In this document: positions 17,015-26,415 of the stretch, one piece after another
Numbering within the stretch: position 1 is the first letter of the stretch
How the letters are laid out: the number at the start of each line of letters is the position of its first letter
Assembly: GCF_044465595.1 (NCBI RefSeq)
Contig: NZ_JBITLV010000009.1
Location: forward strand, 1-64,000
Direction: 5' to 3'
Length of the DNA: 64,000 nt
Source of the DNA: Spongisporangium articulatum
GTDB lineage: Bacteria; Actinomycetota; Actinomycetes; Actinomycetales; Kineosporiaceae
The notes under the pieces: generated by a model
Seen by the model: the letters and a program-made list of their open reading frames with translations, nothing else
Database searches by the model: none
Told to the model about the DNA's origin: nothing
Program-made: the position numbers and the translations under genes

Positions 17015-18166
17015 ATGGCCGAGGCGTACCTGGTGGGCGCCGTCCGGACCCCGGTGGGACGACGGGGTGGCGGGCTGGCCGCCGTGCACCCGGCCGACCT
17101 CGGCGCGCACGTGCTGACCGAGCTGATGGCCCGCACCGGGCTGGACCCGGCCGCGGTGGACGACGTCGTGTTCGGCTGCGTCGACACCGTGGGACCCCAG
17201 GCGGGCGACATCGCGCGCACCGCCTGGCTGGCCGCCGGGCTGCCCGAGGAGGTGCCCGGCGTCACGGTCGACCGGCAGTGCGGTTCGTCGCAGCAGGCCG
17301 TGCATTTCGCGGCCCAGGCGATCCTGAGCGGCACGTCGGACCTGGTGGTCGCCGGCGGCGTGCAGAACATGTCCCAGATCCCGATCGCGTTCGCCATGAC
17401 CGCGGCGGAACCGCTCGGCTTCACCGACCCCTTCAGCGGCTCGGTCGGCTGGCGGCGCCGCTACGGCGACCAGGAGATCTCCCAGTTCCGGGCCGCCGAG
17501 CTGATCGCCCAGAAGTGGGGGCTGTCCCGGGAGCGGATGGAGGCCTTCGCCCTGGAGAGCCACCGGCGCGCGCTGCGCGCGATCGACGAGGGCCGGTTCG
17601 CCCGCGAGACCGCACCCCTCGGCGACGTGACGGTCGACGAGGGCCCGCGCCGGGACACGACGCTCGAGCGGATGGCGGGGCTGAAGACCCTGCGCCCGGG
17701 CGGCCGCCTCACCGCGGCCCTGGCCAGCCAGCTGTCCGATGCGGCCAGCGCCGTCCTGGTCGCCTCCGAGCGCGCGGTGCGCGAGCACGGCTTGAGACCG
17801 CGGGCCCGCATCCACCACCTGAGTGCGCGCGCCGCCGACCCCGTCTACATGCTGACCGGTCCCATCCCGGCCACGGAGTACGCGCTGCGCCGGGCGGGGT
17901 TGACGCTCGACGAGATCGATCTGGTCGAGATCAACGAGGCGTTCGCGAGCGTCGTCCTGGCCTGGGCCGACGAGACCGGGGCCGACCTGGAGCGGGTGAA
18001 CGTCAACGGTGGCGCGATCGCCCTCGGGCACCCGATCGGCGCCACCGGCACCCGGCTGATGACGACGCTGCTGCACGAGCTCGAACGCACCGGCGGGCGG
18101 TACGGGCTGCAGACGATGTGCGAGGGCGGTGGTCAGGCCAACGTGACGATCATCGAGCGGCTCTGA
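17015..18166 (+). CDS. Thiolase (acetyl-CoA acyltransferase)
   Basis: A 383-residue biosynthetic/degradative thiolase-fold enzyme that cleaves 3-oxoacyl-CoA with CoA. The nucleophile is in VDRQCGSSQQA (Cys89). The His motif is [14 protein letters not shown], and the second Cys is in MCEGGGQANVTI near the end. ATG 17015 is chosen over ATG 17003 because the Shine-Dalgarno GGAGGG lies just upstream. It diverges from the MaoC operon, completing hydratase, dehydrogenase and thiolase steps. The C terminus resembles the FadA5 class, but the substrate cannot be fixed. Confidence 0.9.
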   Translation: MAEAYLVGAVRTPVGRRGGGLAAVHPADLGAHVLTELMARTGLDPAAVDDVVFGCVDTVGPQAGDIARTAWLAAGLPEEVPGVTVDRQCGSSQQAVHFAAQAILSGTSDLVVAGGVQNMSQIPIAFAMTAAEPLGFTDPFSGSVGWRRRYGDQEISQFRAAELIAQKWGLSRERMEAFALESHRRALRAIDEGRFARETAPLGDVTVDEGPRRDTTLERMAGLKTLRPGGRLTAALASQLSDAASAVLVASERAVREHGLRPRARIHHLSARAADPVYMLTGPIPATEYALRRAGLTLDEIDLVEINEAFASVVLAWADETGADLERVNVNGGAIALGHPIGATGTRLMTTLLHELERTGGRYGLQTMCEGGGQANVTIIERL

Positions 18167-18169
18167 GCG

Positions 18170-19057
18170 TCACCCGAGGAGTTCGGTCACCGCGAACACG
18201 TCGTCCGGGTCGCGCCCCGCGAAGTAGGGGTCGAGCTGGACGGCCAGTTCCTCGGCCGTCCAGAGCTCGCCCGCGGCGGTGAACCGGCGCGCGACCGTAG
18301 GCGGCGCGAGGTGGGCGACCCCCCCGCCGTGCACCACGAACACCTGGCCGTTCACGGCCTCGGCGGCCGGCGAGGCCAGGTAGGCCACGAACGGCGCCAC
18401 GTGTTCGACGGACAGCGGGTCGACGCCGGCGGCCGGCGGGTCACCGAAGACCCCGGCCGTCATCGCGGTCCGGGCCCGCGGGCAGATGACGTTGGCGCGC
18501 ACGCCGTACCGGGACAGCCCGCGCGCGGCCGCCACGGTCAGGGCGGCGATCCCGGCCTTGGCCGCCGCGTAGTTCGGCTGGCCGGGCGCCCCGAACAGCC
18601 AGGCCTCCGAGGCGGTGTTCACCAGCCGGCCGTAGACGGGCGCCCCCGACAGCTTGGACCGGTCGCGCCAGTAGGCCGCAGCCGCCCGCGAGACCACGAA
18701 GTGCCCGCGCAGGTGCACCCGGACCACGGAGTCCCACTCGTCGTCCGACATGCCGAACAGCATCCGGTCGCGCACGAAACCCGCGTTGTTGACCACCACG
18801 TCGAGCCGGCCGTGCCCCTCGACGGCCGCGGTCACGAGGTCGTGCGCGACCTGCGTTTCCGCCACGTCGCCGAGCACGGTGCGGACCTTGACGCCCAGCG
18901 CCTCGGCCTCCTGGGCGACGTCGGCCAGGGCGGGCGACACGTCGCCGAGCACCAGGTCCGCCCCGGCGGCGGCCAGGGCCAGCGCCTCGGCCCGCCCGAG
19001 TCCGGCCGCCGCGCCGGTCACCACCGCCACGCGCCCGTCCAGCCCGACGTCGGCCAT
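18170..19057 (-). CDS. Short-chain dehydrogenase, MFE-2/17beta-HSD-like
   Basis: 295 residues from ATG 19057, with GGAGGTGC upstream. NAD(P)-binding VTGAAAGLGRAEALAL, NNAG loop, and catalytic Ser plus YAAAK are present. The segment NAGFVRDRMLFGMSDDEWDSVVRVHLRGHF is characteristic of the (3R)-hydroxyacyl-CoA dehydrogenase part of peroxisomal MFE-2 and of 17beta-hydroxysteroid dehydrogenase relatives in actinobacterial steroid clusters. It probably oxidises a hydroxysteroid or steroid 3-hydroxyacyl-CoA. Its tail faces the thiolase at 3 bp. Confidence 0.87.
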   Translation of the reverse strand: MADVGLDGRVAVVTGAAAGLGRAEALALAAAGADLVLGDVSPALADVAQEAEALGVKVRTVLGDVAETQVAHDLVTAAVEGHGRLDVVVNNAGFVRDRMLFGMSDDEWDSVVRVHLRGHFVVSRAAAAYWRDRSKLSGAPVYGRLVNTASEAWLFGAPGQPNYAAAKAGIAALTVAAARGLSRYGVRANVICPRARTAMTAGVFGDPPAAGVDPLSVEHVAPFVAYLASPAAEAVNGQVFVVHGGGVAHLAPPTVARRFTAAGELWTAEELAVQLDPYFAGRDPDDVFAVTELLG

Positions 19058-19072
19058 CCGGCACCTCCGCAA

Positions 19073-20327
<1,255 letters not shown>

Positions 20328-20334
20328 GTATCGC

Positions 20335-20405
20335 CCAAGATCATCGCTGGAGCGTCACTTCGTCGGGTCAGACCCGACTTTCTGCGCCTTCTGCGGTGAT
20401 CTTGG
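20335..20405. repeat. Nested palindromic element with terminator-like hairpin
   Basis: The outer arms CCAAGATCATCGC (20335-20347) and GCGGTGATCTTGG (20393-20405) are inverted repeats with one mismatch. Inside is GTCGGGT-CAG-ACCCGAC (20362-20378) followed by TTTCT, which could end plus-strand transcription of the thiolase gene. The element runs into the 3' end of the convergent membrane-protein gene and encodes its last residues. It looks like a dispersed intergenic palindrome (REP-like). Confidence 0.7.
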
Positions 20406-21437
20406 TCCGGCAAGGATCGGCCCGGACGCGAGCACGACCAGGCACACCGCGAAGCAGGTGGCGGCGTAGGCGCGACCCTCGATCGGCACCCTGGACCAGG
20501 CGTGCAGCCAGAGCCCGGCGAACACGACCAGGTAGACGACTCCGGCCGTCACGGGGAACGGGTCCGGCTCGGCCACCGCGACCGGGTGCGCACGTCGGTC
20601 GGCCACGACGGTCAGCACCGCCGCGACCAGCAGCACCGCGGGGATCGCCCACAGGGCAACGGCCTCCGCGACCGGTGACGGGTCGGGTAGGCGCGAGACG
20701 ACGCCGTAGGGCAGCGCGGGCAGGGTCATGAGCACCGGGGCCAGCACGCCGACGGCCACGACCCGGACGGCGAACGGGCCGCGGGCCGGGCGGGCCAGCA
20801 GCCGGTCGGTCAGCACGGCCACCCCGAACGGCGAGGCGGCGGCGAACACGGCCAGGCTGCTCAGCGGGACGTCGCCCAGCAGCGGCGTGTTCGTCGGCGC
20901 GTCCGGGTTCCAGGCCCACCAGTGCAGCCGGGGGCCGATCATGTCGAACACCTCGTAGAAGGCGTGGAACACGACGGCCACGCAGGCGGCGCCCGTGAGC
21001 GTCCCGTGCCGGGCGAGCAGCCCCGTCCGCTGGACCAGGGCGTAGGCCAGGTAGGTCAGGGCGGGGTACAGCGCCAGGATGTAGAGCGGCAGCCGGTCGT
21101 GCAGGAACTGCACGGTGAACACGTTGTGCACGAAGATCAGCCCGACCTCGCCGTCCAGCCCGAACCGGTCGGGGAAGTACAACGGCGGTTCCAGCACCAG
21201 CACGTACACCACGCTCGCGCACCACAGGCCCAGGTTCGTCGGGTCGCCGAGCCGCCGCCACCGGCGCACCGCGTGGGCGAGCGTGAGCAGGGCACCGACC
21301 ACCATCAGCGCTTCGACCACGGGCATCGTGCCGTCGGCCGGGTCGAGCGGCGAGCGGACCGAGACCCAGGCCGACGAACAGTCCAGACCGCCCAGCGCCC
21401 GGGCGGTCTCGACGTACCCGGGCGTGCACCCGCTCAC
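20355..21437 (-). CDS. Multi-pass membrane protein of unknown function
   Basis: 360 residues with about eight to nine hydrophobic segments. A conserved-looking polar stretch with aromatic residues, HAFYEVFDMIGPRLHWWAWNP, lies around residues 157-177 and may line an active site. The GTG at 21437 overlaps the stop of the ferritin-like gene as GTGA, so the two are coupled. I do not recognise the family. The last 10-15 residues (QKAQKVGSDPTK) are encoded by the palindromic element and may be a late addition. The setting suggests a membrane enzyme or transporter for lipid substrates. Confidence 0.8.
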   Translation of the reverse strand: MSGCTPGYVETARALGGLDCSSAWVSVRSPLDPADGTMPVVEALMVVGALLTLAHAVRRWRRLGDPTNLGLWCASVVYVLVLEPPLYFPDRFGLDGEVGLIFVHNVFTVQFLHDRLPLYILALYPALTYLAYALVQRTGLLARHGTLTGAACVAVVFHAFYEVFDMIGPRLHWWAWNPDAPTNTPLLGDVPLSSLAVFAAASPFGVAVLTDRLLARPARGPFAVRVVAVGVLAPVLMTLPALPYGVVSRLPDPSPVAEAVALWAIPAVLLVAAVLTVVADRRAHPVAVAEPDPFPVTAGVVYLVVFAGLWLHAWSRVPIEGRAYAATCFAVCLVVLASGPILAGPRSPQKAQKVGSDPTK

Positions 21438-22360
21438 GCGCGCGTGCCGGTGTAGTAGCGGTGGACCTCCCAGCCCTCGTCATAGCGGCGCAACCACTCG
21501 TCGGCGAACCTGGGCGTCGCCTCCCGGGCCGGCTTGTGGTGCGGCACCTGGGAGCGCAGGAGGCGGTAGGCCATCACCAGCATCTCCGCGTTGGACGCCG
21601 GGGCGAACGGGGACGGCGGGTGGATGCCGACGCGGTCGCGCCACGAGGCCGGCAGGGGCAGCCGGTTGACGACCTCCTCGCGGCGCACGCCGTCGGGTGA
21701 GACCTCGGCGTACTCGGCCCAACGGTCCTCCCGCGGCACGTGCTTCACGAAGCCGCGCAGGATGTCGCGGTAGACGCCCATCACGTGCCGGAACACCTGC
21801 CGGACGATCGTGGTCCGGTAGTACGGGTTGGGCACCACGGCGTCGCACACGATCAGGGCCGAGCTGCGGTGCTCGACCTCCTCGACGAAATGCCACAGGA
21901 ACAGCGAGGCCACCCGCTCGTCCCCGGGGCGGAACAGCTGGTCCTCGTGGTCGAGCATGACCTTGAAGATGGGCGTGAAGGTGGCCTCCAGGTCGGCCGT
22001 GTAGGCCAGGCACCACTTCAGCGGTTTCGTGGCCACCAGGTGGTCGTACGAGGCCACGGCCTCGTCGAGCGTCTCCTGCAGGCCCGGGTGGCGGCGGATC
22101 AGACAGGCCACGTGCTTGCGGTGGTTGTTGGCGTGCTGCGCCTCCTGGCGCAGGAACGCCTCGGCCTCCGCGGCGGCCGCCGGGTCGGTGATCAGCGGCA
22201 TCGCCTCGCGGGTGGTGGCCACGATGAACTTCTCGAAGGCTACGGCGATGAAGCTGATCGCGTTGGCCATCATCCCGAACTTGGGCCGCTCGGGCAGCCA
22301 CTGGAACGGGATCGTCTCGTCGAAGCCGAAGTTGATCTTCCTGATCTGCAGGTCCGTCAT
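21434..22360 (-). CDS. Predicted metal-dependent hydrolase (ferritin-like diiron, PF10118-type)
   Basis: 308 residues. Helical protein with paired carboxylate/His motifs: EAFLRQEAQHANNH (about 85-98) and HFVEEVEHRSSALIVCDAV (about 180-198). These are consistent with a diiron four-helix-bundle site of the so-called metal-dependent hydrolase family. The start ATG 22360 is well placed. It diverges from the TetR gene at 22487 across a region containing tandem palindromes, so that TetR probably controls it together with the following membrane-protein gene. Substrate unknown. Confidence 0.8.
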   Translation of the reverse strand: MTDLQIRKINFGFDETIPFQWLPERPKFGMMANAISFIAVAFEKFIVATTREAMPLITDPAAAAEAEAFLRQEAQHANNHRKHVACLIRRHPGLQETLDEAVASYDHLVATKPLKWCLAYTADLEATFTPIFKVMLDHEDQLFRPGDERVASLFLWHFVEEVEHRSSALIVCDAVVPNPYYRTTIVRQVFRHVMGVYRDILRGFVKHVPREDRWAEYAEVSPDGVRREEVVNRLPLPASWRDRVGIHPPSPFAPASNAEMLVMAYRLLRSQVPHHKPAREATPRFADEWLRRYDEGWEVHRYYTGTRA

Positions 22361-22400
22361 GGCTCGCCCTCCCGGCGCCGCGAGGATTCCAGCTGCGGAT

Positions 22401-22434
22401 TCGACACCTGTCGATGAGGATTGACACGTGTCAA
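22401..22434. promoter_or_regulatory. Tandem palindromic operators between divergent genes
   Basis: TCGACACCTGTCGA (22401-22414; arms perfect, two-base centre) and TTGACACGTGTCAA (22421-22434; perfect 14-bp palindrome) have centres 20 bp apart, two helical turns on the same face. The second overlaps the -35 of the TetR promoter. The core GACACGTGTC recurs at 32833. Confidence 0.75.
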
Positions 22435-22449
22435 AGCACTTTCTAGAGT
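22421..22449 (+). promoter_or_regulatory. Promoter of the TetR gene at 22487
   Basis: TTGACA (22421-22426), 17-bp spacer, TAGAGT (22444-22449). This is a close match to the housekeeping consensus. The -35 lies inside the palindrome TTGACACGTGTCAA, which implies autoregulation by the downstream TetR protein. Confidence 0.7.
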
Positions 22450-22486
22450 CTGTTTCAGTCGTTGTCCAGCCCTGGGAGCCCGCCGC

Positions 22487-23128
22487 ATGAGACTCGAGCA
22501 GCTCGACCGCCGCCGTCCCGGCCAGGGCGACCGCCGGCGCGAGGCGTTGCTCCAGGCGATGGACGAACTGCTGCGCGAGAAGGACTTCCCCGAGATCGCG
22601 GTCGGCGAGGTCACGCAGCGGGCGGGCGTGACCCGCTCCGCCTTCTACTTCTACTTCGAGAGCACCGCGGCCTGCGTGGCCGCTCTCGGCGCGGCGATCT
22701 ACGTCGACGCGATCGCCGCCACCGGCCACCTGAGCGACCACACGCTGCCGCCGGCCCGCCGCCTCACCATGCTGATGGACGAGCTGCTGGCCTCCATCGT
22801 CGAGCACCACTACCTGTACCGGGCCACGCTCGAGGCGGCCCGCCGCAGCCCGGCCATCCGCGAGCTGTGGGACGGCTACCTGGAGTCGTTCGTGACCCCG
22901 GTCGCCGCGTTCGTCCGGGCCGAACGCCGGGCCGGGGCCGCCCCGGCCGGGCCCGACGCGACCCTCCTGGCCCGGCTCCTGCTGGACCTGAGCGACCGGG
23001 CGCTGGAGTCGGTCGACGCGGGCGACCCGGCCGGCACCCGGCGCACCGCGGACGCACTGGCCACCGTCTGGCTGCGCACCGTCTACGGCACCACCGACCA
23101 GATCCGCCGCCGCCCACCGACCGCTTGA
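22487..23128 (+). CDS. TetR-family regulator (EthR-like)
   Basis: 213 residues from ATG 22487. The helix-turn-helix is IAVGEVTQRAGVTRSAFYFYFES, with the FYFYF motif seen in EthR-type regulators. A helical ligand-binding domain follows. It diverges from the diiron-protein/membrane-protein pair. Its promoter carries tandem palindromes whose spacing resembles the cooperative multi-dimer sites of EthR relatives. Likely a local repressor; the ligand is unknown. Confidence 0.85.
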   Translation: MRLEQLDRRRPGQGDRRREALLQAMDELLREKDFPEIAVGEVTQRAGVTRSAFYFYFESTAACVAALGAAIYVDAIAATGHLSDHTLPPARRLTMLMDELLASIVEHHYLYRATLEAARRSPAIRELWDGYLESFVTPVAAFVRAERRAGAAPAGPDATLLARLLLDLSDRALESVDAGDPAGTRRTADALATVWLRTVYGTTDQIRRRPPTA

Positions 23129-23153
23129 CCGGACTGAAATCCGATTTCAGAAT
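23125..23153 (+). promoter_or_regulatory. Promoter and 17-bp operator of the ferredoxin operon
   Basis: TTGACC (23125-23130), 17-bp spacer, CAGAAT (23148-23153). The perfect palindrome CTGAAAT-CCG-ATTTCAG (23134-23150) fills most of the spacer and reaches the -10. It aligns with the sites at 10604 and 10678. The -35 overlaps the stop codon of the upstream TetR gene. Confidence 0.65.
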
Positions 23154-23198
23154 CGTTGCGAACGACCAGATCTGCCGCCCCAGTCAGGGAGGACCGCC

Positions 23199-23408
23199 GT
23201 GGCCGCCGTTTTCGTCATCGTCGACCGGGACAAGTGCACCGGCCTCGGCATCTGCGAGTCACTCGACGACCAGCGTTTCGAGATCGCCGACGACGGGTCG
23301 CTGATCGTCCACGACGACGAGGGGAGCGAGACCGACCGCCCCCTCCTGGAGGAGTGCGTGGCCTCCTGCCCGACCGGGGCCCTCCGGCTGGCCGAGAGCC
23401 GGCCGTGA
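23199..23408 (+). CDS. Small P450/oxygenase-type ferredoxin
   Basis: 69 residues from GTG 23199, 7 bp after AGGGAGGA. The Cys pattern CTGLGIC then ECVASCP is that of single-cluster actinobacterial ferredoxins. The fourth ligand position of a 4Fe-4S site is a Leu, so a 3Fe-4S cluster is likely. It overlaps the reductase gene by 4 bp, and together they should supply electrons to a P450 or other oxygenase in the region. Confidence 0.88.
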   Translation: MAAVFVIVDRDKCTGLGICESLDDQRFEIADDGSLIVHDDEGSETDRPLLEECVASCPTGALRLAESRP

Positions 23409-24616
23409 ACACTCTGCTGGTGGTCGGCGGGTCGCTGGCCGGGTTGCGCGGCGTCCAGGCCGCGCGAGCCGACGGCTTCGACGGCCGCCTTCTGCTCGTC
23501 GGGGCGGAACCCCACCTGCCCTACGACCGTCCCCCGCTGTCCAAGGAGTTCCTCGCCCTGCACGGGACGACGCGCTACTTCACCGAGGAGGCGCACCTGC
23601 GCGACGACCTGGGTGTGGAGCTGCGCCTCGGCGTCCCCGCCCGCGCCCTCGACCCCGTGCGCCGCACGGTGCAGGTCGGTGACGAGGACCTGCCCTACGA
23701 CGCCCTGCTGATCGCGACCGGCTCGGCCCCCCGGCCACTGCCCCGGATCGAGCCGCGCGACGGCGTCCTGACCCTGCGCACGCTCGACGACGCCCACCGG
23801 CTGCGCACCCGGCTCACCCGCGACGCCCGGGTCGTGATCGCCGGGGCCGGCTTCATCGGCTCCGAGATCGCCTCCGCCGCCCGGGCGCACGGCGCCCGGG
23901 TGACCGTGGTGGAGGCCTCGGCCACCCCGTTGGAGCGGGCCGCCGGGCCGGAGGTCGGAGGCGCCCTGGCCGGCCTGCACCGCCGGCACGGCACCGACCT
24001 GCGGCTGGGCACCACGGTCACGGCCGTGCACGGCACCGGCCGGGTCGAGGGCGTGCGGCTCAGCGACGGCACGGAGCTGGCCGCCGACGTCCTGGTCGTG
24101 GGCATCGGCGCGGCCCCGGCGACCGGCTGGCTGCTGGGCTCCGGCGTCCGGCTGCACGCCGACGGCGGGGTGGTGTGCGACGGGTACCTGCAGACCACGG
24201 TTCCGGGGGTGTACGCGGCCGGGGACGTCGTGCACTGGCCGAACCCGCTGATGGACCTGCCCCTGATGCGGTGCGAGAACTGGACCGCGGCGGCCGAGCA
24301 GGGCGCCGCGGCGGCGCGCAACGCCGTCCGGACCCAGGGCCGCGCCGAGGTGCGCACGCCCTTCGAGACCGTGCCGTACGTGTGGAGCGACTGGTACGGC
24401 CAGCGCATCCAGTTCGTCGGGCGCCCCGCCGACGACTGCCGCGTCGTGCTCGGCGACCTGGACGGGCCGACGTTCCTCGCGTTGTACCGCGCGGGCGAGC
24501 GCGTCGTCGGGGCCGTCGCCCTGAACCAACCCGGGAAGATCATGAAGTACCGGCGGCTGATCGCCGGGCGCGGCACCTGGGCCGCGGCGCTCGACCTGTA
24601 CCCGACGGCCGCCTGA
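23405..24616 (+). CDS. FAD-dependent ferredoxin reductase
   Basis: 403 residues from the GTG that overlaps the ferredoxin stop. FAD fold VVGGSLAGLRGVQAARADG at the N terminus, NAD fold IAGAGFIGSEIASAARAHGARVTVVEA (about 142-168), and the second FAD motif VYAAGDVVHW. A C-terminal reductase domain follows. This is the putidaredoxin/rhodocoxin-reductase type, moving electrons from NAD(P)H to the adjacent ferredoxin. KshB is a separate, structurally different reductase in this window. Confidence 0.9.
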   Translation: MNTLLVVGGSLAGLRGVQAARADGFDGRLLLVGAEPHLPYDRPPLSKEFLALHGTTRYFTEEAHLRDDLGVELRLGVPARALDPVRRTVQVGDEDLPYDALLIATGSAPRPLPRIEPRDGVLTLRTLDDAHRLRTRLTRDARVVIAGAGFIGSEIASAARAHGARVTVVEASATPLERAAGPEVGGALAGLHRRHGTDLRLGTTVTAVHGTGRVEGVRLSDGTELAADVLVVGIGAAPATGWLLGSGVRLHADGGVVCDGYLQTTVPGVYAAGDVVHWPNPLMDLPLMRCENWTAAAEQGAAAARNAVRTQGRAEVRTPFETVPYVWSDWYGQRIQFVGRPADDCRVVLGDLDGPTFLALYRAGERVVGAVALNQPGKIMKYRRLIAGRGTWAAALDLYPTAA

Positions 24617-25734
24617 TGGTGACCTCGCGCAGCGCCGTCCTGCGGGCGCCCGACGCGCCGTACCTGCTCGAGGACGTCGAGCTCGACGCGCCCGGGCCCG
24701 ACGAGGCCCTGGTCCGGGTCGTGGCCTGCGGCATCTGCCACACCGACGACTTCGGCCGCAGCGGGCTGCTCGGCGAGCACTTCCTGCCGGCCGTGCTCGG
24801 GCACGAGGCGTCGGGGGTCGTCGAGGAGGTCGGGCCGGGGGTGACCCACGTCCGGCCGGGTGACCACGTCGTCCTGACGTTCGATGCGTGCGGCACCTGC
24901 ACCGCCTGCGTGAGCGCGAACCCCACCTGCTGTTCGGAGTTCGAGCTGCGCAACCTGACCGGCGCCCGGCCCGACGGCAGCCAGGCGGCCCGCGACGGCA
25001 CGGGCGCACCGCTGACCAGCCGCTGGTTCGGGCAGTCGGCGTTCGGCCAGTACGCCGTGGCCACGGCCCGCAACCTGGTCACCGTGCCCGACGACGTCCC
25101 GCTGGAACTGCTCGGTCCGCTGGGCTGCGGCATCCAGACCGGGGCGGGCACGGTGCTCAACGTGCTGCGGCCGGGCCCCGGGTGCAGCATCGCCGTGTTC
25201 GGCACCGGCGCGGTCGGGCTGTCGGCGGTGATGGCGGCCAAGCTGGCCGGGGCCGACGAGATCGTCGCGGTCGACATCCGGCCGCAGCGGCGGGAACTCG
25301 CGCTCGAGCTCGGCGCGACGCGGGTGGTCGACGGCGGCGACCCGGCTCTCGCGGTGGCCGTGCGGGGTGACGGGCCGGGGCTGGACTGCACGTTCGACAC
25401 CACCGGGCTGGCTGCGGTGATGACCGCGGCCGTCGAGGTGCTGCGCCGGCCCGGGACCGCCGCGCTGGCCGGGGCGGGGTTGGAGCTCCTGACCGTGCAC
25501 CCGGCGTTCCTGGCCGGCAAGACGGTCACCTACGTGTACGAAGGCGGTGGGCTGCCCAGGGTCCTCATCCCGCAGCTGGTCGAGTGGTGGCGGGCCGGGC
25601 GGTTCCCGTTCGACCGGCTGGTGCGCACCTACCCGTTGGCCGCGATCAACGAGGCCGAGGCCGACGCGCAGGCCGGTCGCACCGTCAAACCCGTACTGCT
25701 CATGCCCCCGGTCACGCCTCCAGGCGAGGGGTGA
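24616..25734 (+). CDS. Zinc-dependent alcohol dehydrogenase (NAD+)
   Basis: 372 residues. Catalytic zinc ligands Cys41 (GICHTDD) and His63 with Glu64 (GHEASG); structural zinc Cys cluster CGTCTACVSANPTCC; NAD fold GTGAVGLSAVMAAKLAGA. The class resembles aryl/benzyl-alcohol dehydrogenases of actinobacteria. The ATG overlaps the reductase stop (TGATG). It may oxidise an alcohol produced by a P450 served by the two upstream proteins, such as a sterol side-chain hydroxyl. Its end overlaps the convergent TetR gene by 23 bp. Confidence 0.88.
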   Translation: MVTSRSAVLRAPDAPYLLEDVELDAPGPDEALVRVVACGICHTDDFGRSGLLGEHFLPAVLGHEASGVVEEVGPGVTHVRPGDHVVLTFDACGTCTACVSANPTCCSEFELRNLTGARPDGSQAARDGTGAPLTSRWFGQSAFGQYAVATARNLVTVPDDVPLELLGPLGCGIQTGAGTVLNVLRPGPGCSIAVFGTGAVGLSAVMAAKLAGADEIVAVDIRPQRRELALELGATRVVDGGDPALAVAVRGDGPGLDCTFDTTGLAAVMTAAVEVLRRPGTAALAGAGLELLTVHPAFLAGKTVTYVYEGGGLPRVLIPQLVEWWRAGRFPFDRLVRTYPLAAINEAEADAQAGRTVKPVLLMPPVTPPGEG

Positions 25735-26320
25735 GCAGGTCGAGGAACGCGTCGACCACCTCGTGCACACGGGTCACCGGGCCGCCCTGGTAGAGCACCT
25801 GCGTGATCATCGAGTTGATGATCGACCAGAGCATGATGGCCACGTCGTGCGCCTCGGCGTCGTCGAGCATGTCGAACTCCGCCGCGAGCGAGTCCTCCGC
25901 GACCTGGGCGAACTGGGTCAGCAGCTCGCGGGCGTTGGCATCACCGCTGGCCTGCAGCAGCACGTAGACCTTGAAGAACTGCGGCTGCCGGTGCAGGGCC
26001 CGGATGACCGCGTGCACGCGCTTACGCACCCGCTCGGCCGGGGCGGCCTTGGAGCGGCTCGGGCGGGCCCGGTCGAACGCGGCCCACTCCCCCAGCACCG
26101 CCGCGTACAGGTGCTCCTTCGACGAGAAGTACCGGTACAACGTCCCGAGGGCGACACCGGCGTCGGCCGCCACGTCCCGGATCTGGATCCGCTCGTACTC
26201 CTGCTCCTCCAACGCCCCCAACGCCGCCCGCACGATCTGCTCACGCCGCGCCAGCTGCCACGCGGGCAGACCCTCGACCGACACACCGCCCGCGCTCGTG
26301 CGCTCATCCTGTTCAGACAT
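25712..26320 (-). CDS. TetR-family regulator (twin of the gene at 14074)
   Basis: 202 residues from ATG 26320. The DNA-binding half from GLPAWQLARREQIVRAALG to the LGEWAAF segment is essentially identical to that of the TetR at 14074, also at nucleotide level. The ligand half is related but clearly diverged. It diverges from the flavoprotein gene at 26416. The two proteins should recognise the same operator while responding to different ligands, or could form heterodimers; both are inferences. Confidence 0.88.
   Translation of the reverse strand: MSEQDERTSAGGVSVEGLPAWQLARREQIVRAALGALEEQEYERIQIRDVAADAGVALGTLYRYFSSKEHLYAAVLGEWAAFDRARPSRSKAAPAERVRKRVHAVIRALHRQPQFFKVYVLLQASGDANARELLTQFAQVAEDSLAAEFDMLDDAEAHDVAIMLWSIINSMITQVLYQGGPVTRVHEVVDAFLDLLTPRLEA
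26081..26269. repeat. 189-bp near-identical segment, copy B (within TetR DNA-binding domain)
   Basis: Direct-orientation match to 14461-14649, offset 11620 bp, with two mismatches counted by eye. Covers the helix-turn-helix coding region of this TetR gene. Confidence 0.9.
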
Positions 26321-26373
26321 CGGGAAGACGCTACTCGATCCTTGCCGGACGGGCCCGCGCCTGGCACGCTAAC

Positions 26374-26387
26374 CAGAACGTGTTTCA
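26374..26387 (+). promoter_or_regulatory. KstR-like box upstream of the flavoprotein
   Basis: CAGAACGTGTTTCA fits the mycobacterial KstR consensus TnnAACnnGTTnnA at seven of eight fixed positions (first base C instead of T). It lies in the divergent gap between the TetR gene (26320) and the flavoprotein (26416), as expected for a regulated promoter. Binding is not shown. Confidence 0.45.
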
Positions 26388-26415
26388 GTTTTTCTGGCCG
26401 CGAGGGAGCGTGTCC

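Noticed and set aside
23147..25770. Long minus-strand open frames opposite the ferredoxin reductase and alcohol dehydrogenase genes
   Set aside because: They are shadows caused by high GC at third positions: low-complexity Arg/Gly/Pro/Ala composition and no motifs, while the plus strand has complete enzyme motifs.
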